Positions 15,003 through 23,530 of a DNA stretch of 37,661 nucleotides are shown piece after piece. The notes below the pieces were generated by a model. It was not told where the DNA came from. It did not search any database and saw only the letters and a list, made by a program, of their open reading frames with translations. The position numbers and the translations under genes were made by a program. The first letter of the stretch is position 1, and every line of letters begins with the position of its first letter. Origin of the DNA: Clostridium sp. UBA701 (GTDB lineage: Bacteria; Bacillota; Clostridia; Clostridiales; Clostridiaceae); contig DBMJ01000018.1 in the NCBI GenBank assembly GCA_002298125.1, forward strand, positions 1 through 37,661, read 5' to 3'.

Positions 15003-15713
15003 ATGTTATTAGAAATAACTTCAATAAACAAAACAATTAAAAAGCATGAAATATTGAAGGATGTGTCCTTTAATGTAGCTAGTGGGGAGATAGTGGGCTT
15101 TATAGGCCCTAATGGGGCAGGAAAGAGTACTACACTAAAAATTGTGATGGATTTAATTAAAGCAAATAGTGGGCAAGTAACTATAGAGGGTATTGCTGTA
15201 AGGCAAGACAGAGTTAAGGCATTAAGTAAGGTTGGTTCAATAATTGAAAGTCCCTCCTTATATAAATATCTTTCAGGAAAGGACAACCTTCAGATAGTAA
15301 GGAGGGTGAGAAAGCTTTCTAAAGCTTCTATACCAAAGGTTGTTGAACAGATTGGACTAAGCAAGAGAATAAATGACAGGGTATACAAATATTCCTTGGG
15401 GATGAAGCAGAGGTTAGCTTTAGGTATGGCCTTGTTGGGAGAACCCGCCCTGCTAATACTTGATGAGCCAACTAATGGGTTAGATCCTACGGGTATTATA
15501 GAGCTAAAGGAAATTATAGTAAGACTTGCTAAAAAAGAGAATGTAGGAGTGCTTGTATCCTCTCACCACCTGCTAGATATTGAACAGATATGTGATAAAT
15601 TCGTGTTTATTAAGGAAGGCTCCATAGTTGGTGTATTTTCTAAGGAAGAGATATTAATTAAGTATGAGGGCATACTTCAATGCTATGAAGCTATTGTAAA
15701 GGGGAGAGGCTAA
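15003..15713 (+). CDS. ABC-2 transporter ATP-binding protein
   Basis: 236 residues, a complete ATPase: Walker A GPNGAGKS (35-42), signature YSLGMKQR (130-137), Walker B LLILDE (150-155) with the D-loop NGLDP, and a switch histidine in SSHHLLDIE. The sequence type, with LGMKQR and DPTG, matches BcrA-like ATPases that drive peptide-antibiotic or lantibiotic export, but this subgroup is broad. It starts at ATG 15003 after AGGAGG. Its stop overlaps the next ATG by one base (taATG), so the permease is translationally coupled. Confidence 0.93.
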   Translation: MLLEITSINKTIKKHEILKDVSFNVASGEIVGFIGPNGAGKSTTLKIVMDLIKANSGQVTIEGIAVRQDRVKALSKVGSIIESPSLYKYLSGKDNLQIVRRVRKLSKASIPKVVEQIGLSKRINDRVYKYSLGMKQRLALGMALLGEPALLILDEPTNGLDPTGIIELKEIIVRLAKKENVGVLVSSHHLLDIEQICDKFVFIKEGSIVGVFSKEEILIKYEGILQCYEAIVKGRG

Positions 15714-16891
15714 TGATTACATTGATAGGTATAGAGCTTAAGAAATATTTTAGGATAAAAACATTAGTGGTAATAGCAATCTTCATACTGTTAAGCACGC
15801 TGTTCACTTTAAATGGGAATAGGATTACAAATGGTGCTGTACGTAATATCAGAGATCTCAATTATGCAATAAAGCTGTCAGAGGAGGGTGTAAAGCAATG
15901 GAGTGAAGAATTAGCTATAGCCGAGAAAAAAGGTAATGCTGCAGATATAAATATTGCAAAGGATAATCTTAAAAGTGCTCAAGAAACATTAGATATTTGG
16001 ACTATGGAAAAGGAGGCTACCACCAAGGAAAAAAGATTGGACTTAAAAATAAAAAGATTTGAAATGTCCCTTGATGGGAAGAAACCTGTTGGGGTAACTT
16101 CTTTTAATAGAACAAATCTCATTAAAAATTTAGAGCAATATAAGCAGTACAAGAGTACTCAGGTAATACCTGATGATGACAAGCTTACCTCTCTGACCTT
16201 TGTACAGAAGTTTCCCTTAAACTTTAATGCTCTGTATTTAAGCATACTTATAATAGTCTTAACGGCGAATGCCCTATCTAGTGAAAGGGGAAGCACCCTG
16301 GTAGGGTACATGGCCTTGCCTCTTACAAAGGGCAAGGTTATATTGGCAAAATTTATTGCTACCATTATAGTTTCGGTGGTAATATTTACTCTTTATGAAG
16401 TAATTTTATTTACGATACTAGGCTTTACTAATGGTTTTGGGCCGCTTAATACCTCTGTGGCAGTTGGAGCTCAGTATATAAACAACAATGGAAGTATGCT
16501 TTATAAAGAAGGCACTCAGCTTTTTATTTCTGGTTATAAGTTTGTAGCCTTAGCCACAGCTTATCAAACCCTATATATAGCATGTGTAGCCTCAGTAGGA
16601 TTTTTAGTTTCCGTGCTCTTTAAAAAGAGTACAACCTCTGTGAGCATAGGAGTAGGAATAATGCTAATTATCTATACGCTTTCTAACAGTATAGTACCTC
16701 AAAAGGCTATGGCAAAATACATTTTCTCCTCCTATGGGGATGTAAGCGGTATGCTTACGGGTGCACTGCAGGAGAATATGAAAAATATAAATCTTATTCC
16801 AAATAATGGGTTAATTACCATGGTTGTTACAATAGCAGTATGCTTTTTAACAGCCTATATGGTGTTTAAAGCCCAGGAAATCTACAACTAA
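15713..16891 (+). CDS. ABC-2 transporter permease, first of two
   Basis: 392 residues. One membrane segment near 15-32 is followed by about 130 charged residues with coiled-coil character, which lie outside the membrane on one side. A cluster of helices follows from about 168 to the end, including the GSTLVGYMALPLTKGKVILAKF segment typical of ABC-2 permeases. The C-terminus FKAQEIYN mirrors FKSKEVYS of the next permease, showing they are paralogues. Together with the ATPase they probably form a complete exporter with a heterodimeric membrane part. Substrate unknown; no bacteriocin or sensor kinase gene adjoins. Confidence 0.87.
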   Translation: MITLIGIELKKYFRIKTLVVIAIFILLSTLFTLNGNRITNGAVRNIRDLNYAIKLSEEGVKQWSEELAIAEKKGNAADINIAKDNLKSAQETLDIWTMEKEATTKEKRLDLKIKRFEMSLDGKKPVGVTSFNRTNLIKNLEQYKQYKSTQVIPDDDKLTSLTFVQKFPLNFNALYLSILIIVLTANALSSERGSTLVGYMALPLTKGKVILAKFIATIIVSVVIFTLYEVILFTILGFTNGFGPLNTSVAVGAQYINNNGSMLYKEGTQLFISGYKFVALATAYQTLYIACVASVGFLVSVLFKKSTTSVSIGVGIMLIIYTLSNSIVPQKAMAKYIFSSYGDVSGMLTGALQENMKNINLIPNNGLITMVVTIAVCFLTAYMVFKAQEIYN

Positions 16892-16908
16892 AATGGAGGA
16901 GAGAACAG

Positions 16909-18123
16909 GTGATAGAACTCATAAAGGTTGAGCTTAAAAAGGCTGTAAGGTTAAAAACCATAATAGTAGCTCTGCTCTTAATAGGTATTTATTGTCTTCT
17001 TTGCTTCAAAAGCTATAATGATGAAAAGGGAAGGCTATTATATGCAGAAAATCAGCTTAAGAGCCAAATAAATACCCTGGAGCTGGACATAGAGAGATAT
17101 AAAAGTGTTAAAGAAGAATTGAAGGAAAAAGGACAGCTTGAAGAATGTGAGAGCTATTCTGCAAAGGAGATAAAAGCACAGGAGGCATTGTGTAAAACAC
17201 AGGAGGAGCTGCAATGCTTAAGAGATAACAATAAAAGGCTTGAGAAGGATATAAATCTTATAGAGCAATCTATAAAAGGAAAATACAATGAGGACGCAGA
17301 TAAGCTAATAGAAGAAAGGTATGGAAAAACAGAAATAGAGAAAAGAAGCTTGTTTATAAAGGAATATGAGAGACTATCCTATTACAAAGACAGTGGCTTG
17401 GTGCCCCAAGATAACAATCTAAATGTGGTAAATATATTGAAGATATTCTCCAAAGAAATAAGTCCTCTTTTTATGGCTCTTATTATCATAATGCTCATGG
17501 GAGATATAATATCCGGAGAGGAAAGTGAGGGAACACTAAGGGGTTACCTATGCTTACCCATAACACGATGGAAGATTTTTATTTCAAAATATGTAAGTTC
17601 TTTAATAATATGTGCTGTAGTGATTATTGGCATACAGCTAATGTTCTTTGTCGGTACAGGAATAGCTTCGGGGTGGGGTAGCTTGAAGCTGCCATTAGAA
17701 TATAATGCTCAGTTCTTAAATAGAGGAGATATCATTAGCTATACACCGGCATCACAAGCTTTTATATATGGCTGGCAGTATATACTATGTTACTTTTTAA
17801 CTCAGCTCTTATATATAGGCGTGGTAGTAGCCATAGGAATGTGTGCATCCTCATATTTTAACAGCCCGGTACTATCTATATCTGCAGGATGCGGATTACT
17901 TTTATTTTTGTATTATGGTTTTATAGAATTAAATGGTCTTGATAAGCTTAGAAGCTTTATTTTTATGAGCTATGGGGATATATGGAGGGTGCTTAGCGGA
18001 GATATAAAGATTTGGGATACAGGACTCGGTATTTTAAAGGCAGAGCTGGTACTTATAGCTACTCAGATTATTTTCTTTATAGCTTCATCAATGAAATTCA
18101 AAAGCAAAGAGGTATATAGCTAA
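16909..18123 (+). CDS. ABC-2 transporter permease, second of two
   Basis: 404 residues, same plan as its neighbour: an N-terminal helix (about 17-33), a 140-residue hydrophilic stretch with strong coiled-coil heptads (about 36-120), then a bundle of helices after about 185. The ABC-2 segment GTLRGYLCLPITRWKIFISKY aligns with GSTLVGYMALPLTKGKVILAKF of the first permease, and both have a SYGD motif late in the protein. It starts with GTG at 16909, behind GGAGGAG. Sequence identity between the two is low, so the duplication is old. Confidence 0.87.
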   Translation: MIELIKVELKKAVRLKTIIVALLLIGIYCLLCFKSYNDEKGRLLYAENQLKSQINTLELDIERYKSVKEELKEKGQLEECESYSAKEIKAQEALCKTQEELQCLRDNNKRLEKDINLIEQSIKGKYNEDADKLIEERYGKTEIEKRSLFIKEYERLSYYKDSGLVPQDNNLNVVNILKIFSKEISPLFMALIIIMLMGDIISGEESEGTLRGYLCLPITRWKIFISKYVSSLIICAVVIIGIQLMFFVGTGIASGWGSLKLPLEYNAQFLNRGDIISYTPASQAFIYGWQYILCYFLTQLLYIGVVVAIGMCASSYFNSPVLSISAGCGLLLFLYYGFIELNGLDKLRSFIFMSYGDIWRVLSGDIKIWDTGLGILKAELVLIATQIIFFIASSMKFKSKEVYS

Positions 18124-18128
18124 ATAGT

Positions 18129-18161
18129 GCAGGAGAATTTATTTTTAGTTCTCCTGCTTTT
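18129..18161 (+). terminator. Terminator of the ABC-2 operon
   Basis: Nine-base arms gcaggagaa (18129-18137) and ttctcctgc (18149-18157), then ttttctttat. Confidence 0.88.
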
Positions 18162-18174
18162 CTTTATAATAAAG

Positions 18175-18203
18175 TAGAAATAAGGAAATTAATAATATAT
18201 AAT
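18175..18203 (+). promoter_or_regulatory. Probable tcdA promoter
   Basis: TAGAAA (18175-18180, four of six), a 17-base spacer and a perfect TATAAT (18198-18203), directly after the preceding terminator. Confidence 0.5.
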
Positions 18204-18234
18204 AAGGTGAAACTTAAGGACAAGGAGGAATAGT

Positions 18235-19011
18235 ATGGCTCAGCATGCATTTTCTAGAACAGAGCTATTAATTGGACCTGAGGCAATGGAAAAGCTCTAT
18301 AATAGCAAGGTGGTTGTAATGGGTATTGGCGGAGTAGGAAGTTTTGCAGCAGAAGCCCTTGCCAGAGGAGGAGTAGGGCATTTGGTACTGGTGGATGATG
18401 ATACGGTGTGCCTTACAAATCTAAACAGACAGATAATCGCCGGTTACTCCTCTTTGGCAAAGCCAAAGGTGGAGGTAATGAGGGATAGAATAGCTGATAT
18501 AAATAAAAAATGTGAGGTTATAACCCACAAGACCTTTGTTACAGAGGAGAATCTTTCGGATATCATAACAGAGGATGTGGATTATGTAATAGATGCAATA
18601 GACACAGTGTCCTCAAAAATTGCCATGGTGCTCTACTGCAAGGAGCATAAGGTGGATATAATCTGCAGCATGGGAACTGGAAATAAGCTGGATCCTACCC
18701 AATTTAGAGTATCAGACATATACAAAACTAAGGTATGTCCCTTGGCTAAGGTTATGAGGTATGAGCTTAAGAGGCGAGGAGTAAAAAAGCTTAAGGTGTT
18801 GTACTCGGAGGAGTTACCCATAAAACCGAGGGCTGATGAGGTTGTTACCTGCAAAGAAGGCTGTGTATGCACTGGGGAGAGCACTAAAAAATGTGCTGCA
18901 AAGAGGCAGATTCCTGGAAGTATGTCCTTTGTGCCACCTGTAGCGGGAATGATTATTGCAGGAGAGGTAATAAAGGAATTGATAGGACTAAATGTGAAAA
19001 ATAACAAATAA
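18235..19011 (+). CDS. tcdA: tRNA threonylcarbamoyladenosine dehydratase
   Basis: 258 residues of the E1-like (MoeB/ThiF) superfamily, TcdA branch (E. coli CsdL/YgdL). ATP-binding GIGGVGS (30-36), VDDDTVCLTNLNRQ (53-66) with the adenylation arginine, and DAIDTVSSK (120-128). The end keeps the branch-typical CKEGCVC and KRQIPGSMSFVPPVAG segments. It cyclises t6A37 of ANN-decoding tRNAs to ct6A in the cytoplasm using ATP. It starts at ATG 18235 with AAGGAGGA upstream. A single-gene unit with its own promoter and terminator. The cysteine desulfurase partner found in E. coli is not adjacent. Confidence 0.93.
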   Translation: MAQHAFSRTELLIGPEAMEKLYNSKVVVMGIGGVGSFAAEALARGGVGHLVLVDDDTVCLTNLNRQIIAGYSSLAKPKVEVMRDRIADINKKCEVITHKTFVTEENLSDIITEDVDYVIDAIDTVSSKIAMVLYCKEHKVDIICSMGTGNKLDPTQFRVSDIYKTKVCPLAKVMRYELKRRGVKKLKVLYSEELPIKPRADEVVTCKEGCVCTGESTKKCAAKRQIPGSMSFVPPVAGMIIAGEVIKELIGLNVKNNK

Positions 19012-19022
19012 AACTTTAAAGG

Positions 19023-19052
19023 GCTATTCCCATAAGGAGTAGCTTTTATTTT
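19023..19052 (+). terminator. Terminator after tcdA
   Basis: Arms gctattcc (19023-19030) and ggagtagc (19036-19043) with one G-U and loop cataa; flanking A and T runs extend it. Confidence 0.8.
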
Positions 19053-19185
19053 CTTAAGAAATAATTAAGCATTTTTTAGCTTTATTATTAATAAATGAAG
19101 AGTAGTATAAATACATAGTCAGGGGATTTATAAATACTGTTTGTTTTTAAGTATCCTGAAGAAGTAGTTTTGAGGGGGGTTCATT

Positions 19186-19968
19186 TTGAAACCGAAGAAT
19201 AAATTTTTATGTTTTCTATTCTCTATAATTCCAGGTGTGGGGCATTTCTATCTAGGACTGATGAAAAGAGGTTTGGTCTTTTTTTTAGGCTTTTGTGGCA
19301 TGATACTCTTAAATGGATTTTTTACAGGAGCCTTTTCCTATCATCTGTTTAAGAGCGGGTTTATGGTTTTAGGCTATCAAAGGGCACTGCATACCGCCAT
19401 GACGGTGTTGTGGATTTACTGTCTGGTGGACTGCTTCAATCAGTATGAAAAGCTTCGTAGAAGAGCATTTGTAACCATTGAAGCTGTACAAGAAATTGAA
19501 GATAGTCTTGCTGAGGACAACCTTAAGCTAACCTCTATAATATTATCTATAGTACCGGGTCTTGGACATCTTTTCTTAGGCAGAAAGGAAAGAGGTTTGC
19601 AGCTTTTGCTGGGCTTTGGAGCATCACTGCTACTTTATGAGCTTCTTGGCTTTGCCGTATTCCAGGTGGTCATAATGGTACTTTTGGTATTAAGTATTAT
19701 AGATTTAATTAAGAATTTTAATAATACTGCACCTTTTAATGGAGGGGACACTGGCATTTCAGCACTTAAGAAATATTTCAGCTTGAGCTATGTAGGAATA
19801 GGCTTAATAGTTATTGGAGCATTTATACTGTTAAGGAAGGTTGCCTATGATTTTGTGGACTACAGTTTAGTTAAACATATTGAAGAATATATAGGGATCC
19901 TTATAGCATCCTTCCTATGTATATTTGCAGGAATAAAAATTATAATGAAGTCAGCAAAGAAAAATTAA
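19186..19968 (+). CDS. Membrane protein with two internal repeats
   Basis: 260 residues with about six or seven hydrophobic segments. The N-terminal IIPGVGHFYLGLMKRGLVFFLGF recurs near 120 as IVPGLGHLFLGRKERGLQLLLGF, so the protein holds two copies of a hairpin unit resembling TM2-type or small integral membrane domains. It starts with TTG at 19186 behind GAGGGGGGT; no in-frame ATG lies upstream. It is 28 bases from the next gene, whose product also has an N-terminal membrane region, so the two may work together at the envelope. Function unknown. Confidence 0.72.
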   Translation: MKPKNKFLCFLFSIIPGVGHFYLGLMKRGLVFFLGFCGMILLNGFFTGAFSYHLFKSGFMVLGYQRALHTAMTVLWIYCLVDCFNQYEKLRRRAFVTIEAVQEIEDSLAEDNLKLTSIILSIVPGLGHLFLGRKERGLQLLLGFGASLLLYELLGFAVFQVVIMVLLVLSIIDLIKNFNNTAPFNGGDTGISALKKYFSLSYVGIGLIVIGAFILLRKVAYDFVDYSLVKHIEEYIGILIASFLCIFAGIKIIMKSAKKN

Positions 19969-19996
19969 TTAAGATAATTTAAGAGGAGTAAGGCTT

Positions 19997-21193
19997 ATGA
20001 AACAGAAAAAAATTGGAGTTATTTCCTTGGGAATATTACTGGTGCTCATAGGTACTGCTGCATTATATTCTCAGATAGTAGGCTTTTCCTTTCTAGAAGT
20101 GGTTGCCAGATGGTGGCCTGCGGTGCTTATTATTCTTGGACTTGAAATATTGTTTTTTAATATTTTTGTAAACAAGGAAGAGTATAAGATAAAGCTAGAT
20201 GCAGCAAGTATTATAATTATTATTTTAATTACTACTGTGCTTGGTGTAACGGCAGGAGTAAACAACATTGTAAAAAATAACTTTGGCGCACTTAGAAAAG
20301 TGGGGACAATGCTGCCTTGGGACAATATAAATTTCCCTGGAACCACTCAATTTAAAAAGAATGCTTCGGTAGATGCTGCTAAGAGCAGCAAGCTTACTAT
20401 AGATAACAGTCTAGGAGAAATAAAGCTAGAGAAGGCCAGTGGAAGCAAGCTTGAGATCAGCGCAAATATTACAGTAAATAATAATGATGGTGATTATGCA
20501 AATTCTCTCGCAGACCAAATTCTAAAGATAGAGGAAGGAGCTACCATCAAGGTAAGTGCAGAGGAGAATTTTGACAAGAACAAGATAGGCTCTATAAAGG
20601 TGAATTATGTTATTAAGGTACCCTCTAATCTTGAGGTGGAAGCCAGCAATAAATTTGGCAATATTACAGTATCAAATTTGGACAAGAACCTGAAGGTTGA
20701 TAATACCAACGGTGAGATTAAGATTAATGGCATTGGAGGAAACCTTGATATTAACAACAAATTTGGCAGTACCTCTATAGAGAACGTAAAGGGCAATGTA
20801 AACTTTGAAAGTACTAATGGAGACATTAAAATAAAAGAGATCGGTGGAGCTTTAGTAGTAAGAAATAAGTTTGGACAGATAAGGGCAACAAATGTAACAG
20901 GTCCCCTGGATGTGCAAAGTGCAAATGGAGATGTGAGTATAGAGTGCAGTAAAGTACTAGACACCTCTATGAAGGTAGAATGTACCTTTGGAAATGTTGA
21001 GCTTACACTCCCAGAAAAGCAAACTGGAAGCTATAAGCTAAGTACTAAGTTTGGAAATATAAAGGGTGGTTCTCAAATTAGTGTAAGTAAAACTGATAAC
21101 GGAATCAACGAAAAGGCTGAAGGCAGCTTCCAAGAGGGAAAGGCTAGTTTTAGTGTTAATTGTACCAATGGAAACATCACTCTAAATAAATAA
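19997..21193 (+). CDS. LiaF/DUF4097-like membrane-anchored beta-solenoid protein
   Basis: 398 residues. The first 95 hold about three membrane helices of the LiaI/LiaF type (SLGILLVLIGTAALYSQIV, then RWWPAVLIILGLEILFF). From about 130 to the end the sequence alternates short units of about 20 residues containing NKFGNI, TNGEI, NKFGST, TNGDI, NKFGQI, ANGDV, TFGNV, TKFGNI and TNGNI. This two-step pattern is what a right-handed beta-solenoid of the DUF4097 (adhesin-like) group shows. In LiaF proteins such domains act in envelope-stress sensing; no LiaRS two-component system is present here. It starts at ATG 19997 with GAGGAG upstream. Probably co-transcribed with the preceding membrane protein. 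Confidence 0.8.
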   Translation: MKQKKIGVISLGILLVLIGTAALYSQIVGFSFLEVVARWWPAVLIILGLEILFFNIFVNKEEYKIKLDAASIIIIILITTVLGVTAGVNNIVKNNFGALRKVGTMLPWDNINFPGTTQFKKNASVDAAKSSKLTIDNSLGEIKLEKASGSKLEISANITVNNNDGDYANSLADQILKIEEGATIKVSAEENFDKNKIGSIKVNYVIKVPSNLEVEASNKFGNITVSNLDKNLKVDNTNGEIKINGIGGNLDINNKFGSTSIENVKGNVNFESTNGDIKIKEIGGALVVRNKFGQIRATNVTGPLDVQSANGDVSIECSKVLDTSMKVECTFGNVELTLPEKQTGSYKLSTKFGNIKGGSQISVSKTDNGINEKAEGSFQEGKASFSVNCTNGNITLNK

Positions 21194-21238
21194 TAAGTGG
21201 CAGCCACATAAGTTATAAGTTATGTGGCTGCCACTTAT
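21193..21238 (+). terminator. Very stable hairpin after the solenoid gene
   Basis: Perfect 19-base arms ataagtggcagccacataa (21193-21211) and ttatgtggctgccacttat (21220-21238) with an eight-base loop, beginning on the stop codon. The plus-strand tail is ctatgatataatatac, not a T run, so termination is uncertain. A TATAAT at 21245-21250 lies just downstream and may be the -10 of the MFS gene. Confidence 0.55.
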
Positions 21239-21272
21239 CTATGATATAATATACATGAATTGGAGTGATGGT

Positions 21273-22454
21273 ATGAAGAATAAAAAGAACATAACAACTA
21301 TCTTACTAATATTCATGTTTATGTTTATTGCCGCAATGATAGAAAACATCAGAGGAATATTCATACCTCTTTTTAAACAGGATTTTCAGGTTAAGGATAC
21401 TTATATTGGTATAATGACCCTAGTCTCATCCATAGCCTATATGATATTTTCATATATAGGAGGAGGACTATGTGAAAGGCTTGGACAAAAGAAGGTTTAT
21501 ATAGGTGGGTTTATCTTTACCATGATATCTCTCATGGTTTTAGCAAATACCTATTCCTTTCCCATGCTGCTCTTAGGTATGTTTCTCATGAATATAGGCC
21601 TTTCTCTTGCATCTATTGCAACTAATACACTGGTTCCACTGCTTATGGGAAGTTTTCAGGCGGTGCTTATGAATTTAACCCATTTCTGTTATGGCGTAGG
21701 CTCAACTATAGGTCAATCAACAGTGGGGAATCTTATAAGTAAGGGAATTAATTGGAGACAGATTTATCTAGGAGAGGCCTTCCTAGTGTTATTACTAATT
21801 ATCGGCTTTTCCCTAAGCTCCTTCCCAGAGCATCACAAGGAAAACAGAAATGTGGAAAAGAAAAAGGTAAATATTTGGAGCAATAAGCTGGTATACTTTT
21901 TTATCTTGGCCCTAGGCTTTTATATTTTTGCTGAGGTGGGTACTGGAAATTGGCTGGTTAACTACTTAAAGGGAACCTATGGTTTTTCCGAGCAAAGGGG
22001 TTCTATGTATCTGGCACTGTTCTTTGGCGTCTTTACCATAGGAAGATTGGTGGGAGGCTTTATTGTAGAAAAGACTGGTTATCTAAATACAGTGGCCATC
22101 TCTTTAGTAGCTGCCACTATAGTGTCTATCACAGGTCTTATTATTGGAGAGAAGGGAATGGTAGTGCTATCCTTATCAGGATTTTTCTTCTCCATAGCTT
22201 TTCCTACCATTGTACTTACTATTAGTAAGGTATTTAAGAATAATACCTCCTATATTACAGGAGTGATAATGACAGCAGGCTCTCTTATAAATATGCTCCT
22301 AAATGCACTGGTGGGAGTGTTAAATGACAACATAGGCATATACAAGACCTTCTTTTTGATTCCCATTAGTCTTTTAATATCCGCTGTATTTATAATAATT
22401 ATACACAAAAATATTGGTAAAGCTTCAAAATCAGTTAAAGCAGCTAATGCTTAA
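21273..22454 (+). CDS. MFS transporter
   Basis: 393 residues with about twelve hydrophobic helices and a short hydrophilic centre (ENRNVEKKKVNIW), the standard MFS two-by-six plan. The loop between helices 2 and 3 is GGGLCERLGQKKVY, the MFS signature; the matching loop in the second half is GRLVGGFIVEKTG. It resembles the FHS (fucose/glucose permease) branch, but the substrate cannot be assigned. The start is ATG 21273 behind GGAGTGATGG; an in-frame ATG at 21255 is possible but has no ribosome site. The acetyltransferase that follows begins 15 bases later. Confidence 0.87.
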   Translation: MKNKKNITTILLIFMFMFIAAMIENIRGIFIPLFKQDFQVKDTYIGIMTLVSSIAYMIFSYIGGGLCERLGQKKVYIGGFIFTMISLMVLANTYSFPMLLLGMFLMNIGLSLASIATNTLVPLLMGSFQAVLMNLTHFCYGVGSTIGQSTVGNLISKGINWRQIYLGEAFLVLLLIIGFSLSSFPEHHKENRNVEKKKVNIWSNKLVYFFILALGFYIFAEVGTGNWLVNYLKGTYGFSEQRGSMYLALFFGVFTIGRLVGGFIVEKTGYLNTVAISLVAATIVSITGLIIGEKGMVVLSLSGFFFSIAFPTIVLTISKVFKNNTSYITGVIMTAGSLINMLLNALVGVLNDNIGIYKTFFLIPISLLISAVFIIIIHKNIGKASKSVKAANA

Positions 22455-22469
22455 GAAAAGGTGATATAT

Positions 22470-23408
22470 ATGAACAAGGCCATAGTTTCAATTGAAGGCA
22501 TTAAAGGCAATGAGAGAGAATATGTTATTAAGGATAAGGACAGCATTACCATAGGAAGAGTTTTCATCATAGAAATGAACACCCAAAACAGATATGCCTC
22601 CTTTAGAATAAAAATATATAAAGGAGAAGAGGAAAGTAATACCTTTCTAAAGGAAGCTTTAAAGCTTCTGCTCTCTTCTTTCTTTCATAAAAAGGACATA
22701 CAAAAGGTAAATGTGCTGGTAGAGGAGGATTCTGATTTAAGGTGCTTTACAGAGCTTGGTTTTATACTAGAGGGTATCTTAGGAAGAAGTATTATAAGCA
22801 ATAAGGTATATAAAGACGAACTGGTTTTAGGAATTGATACTGAAACCTACTGTCTTCATGAAAACATAAGGATAGTGAGGCTTCAAGCTGATGAATTATG
22901 CCTTAAGGTGCTTACCGTAGAGGATGCAGAGGAAGCCCTTAGATTTTATAAGAGAAATATTAACCACCTTAAGCCCTTTGAGCCCTCAAGAGACGAAAGC
23001 TTCTATACCCTTCAGGTACAGAAAAAAAATCTTCTTGAGGACTATAAGCTATATATCTTAGGGAAATGTGTAAGCTTTGGAATATTTAAGGAAAGCAGGC
23101 TTATAGGTAAGATAAGAATTTCAAATATCATTGAGGGTGGCTTTAAAAGTGCCTTTCTAGGCTATTCCATGGATTCTGAGGAGCAGGGCAAGGGATATAT
23201 GAAAAAGGCAGTGAACCTCATATGTGACTATGCCTTTAAGGAGCTGGAGTTGCATAGGCTAGAGGCCTCAACTCTCACAGACAATATAAAATCCCAAAGG
23301 GTATTAAAAAGCTGCGGCTTCGAAGAACTTGGGGTAAATAAGAAGTATCTATTTATCAATGGAAGATGGAGAGATCACATAACCTTTTATAAAATAAGCA
23401 ATTTGTAA
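22470..23408 (+). CDS. Double-domain GNAT acetyltransferase
   Basis: 312 residues. The C-terminal half is a RimJ/RimL-type GNAT domain: ALRFYKRNINHLKPFEPSR near 155-175, the acetyl-CoA loop EEQGKGYMKKAV near 238-249, and HRLEASTLTDNIKSQRVLKSCGFEE. The N-terminal 130 residues look like a second, worn GNAT domain with LRCFTELGFILEGILGRS but no clear Q/RxxGxG/A loop. The frame opens at a GTG (22461) that is really part of the ribosome site AAGGTGAT; ATG 22470 is the start. The target (protein, small amine or antibiotic) is unknown. Last gene of a two-gene unit with the MFS transporter. Confidence 0.84.
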   Translation: MNKAIVSIEGIKGNEREYVIKDKDSITIGRVFIIEMNTQNRYASFRIKIYKGEEESNTFLKEALKLLLSSFFHKKDIQKVNVLVEEDSDLRCFTELGFILEGILGRSIISNKVYKDELVLGIDTETYCLHENIRIVRLQADELCLKVLTVEDAEEALRFYKRNINHLKPFEPSRDESFYTLQVQKKNLLEDYKLYILGKCVSFGIFKESRLIGKIRISNIIEGGFKSAFLGYSMDSEEQGKGYMKKAVNLICDYAFKELELHRLEASTLTDNIKSQRVLKSCGFEELGVNKKYLFINGRWRDHITFYKISNL

Positions 23409-23411
23409 TAT

Positions 23412-23448
23412 AAAACAGCCCACTATCCTAGTGATAGAGGGCTGTTTT
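23412..23448 (+). terminator. Terminator after the GNAT gene
   Basis: Arms aaaacagccc (23412-23421) and gggctgtttt (23439-23448), extended by ctatc/gatag after one mismatch; loop ctagt. Both flanks are A/T runs. Confidence 0.87.
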
Positions 23449-23530
23449 TATAAAGGAAAATAAGATTTGGTGTAGAATTAGTTATATAGATATGTTTTTA
23501 CATAATTTTAGTTAGTGCTAGGAGGAAGTT

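Noticed and set aside
18633..19007. 124-codon open frame on the minus strand
   Set aside because: Shadow of tcdA with no independent support.
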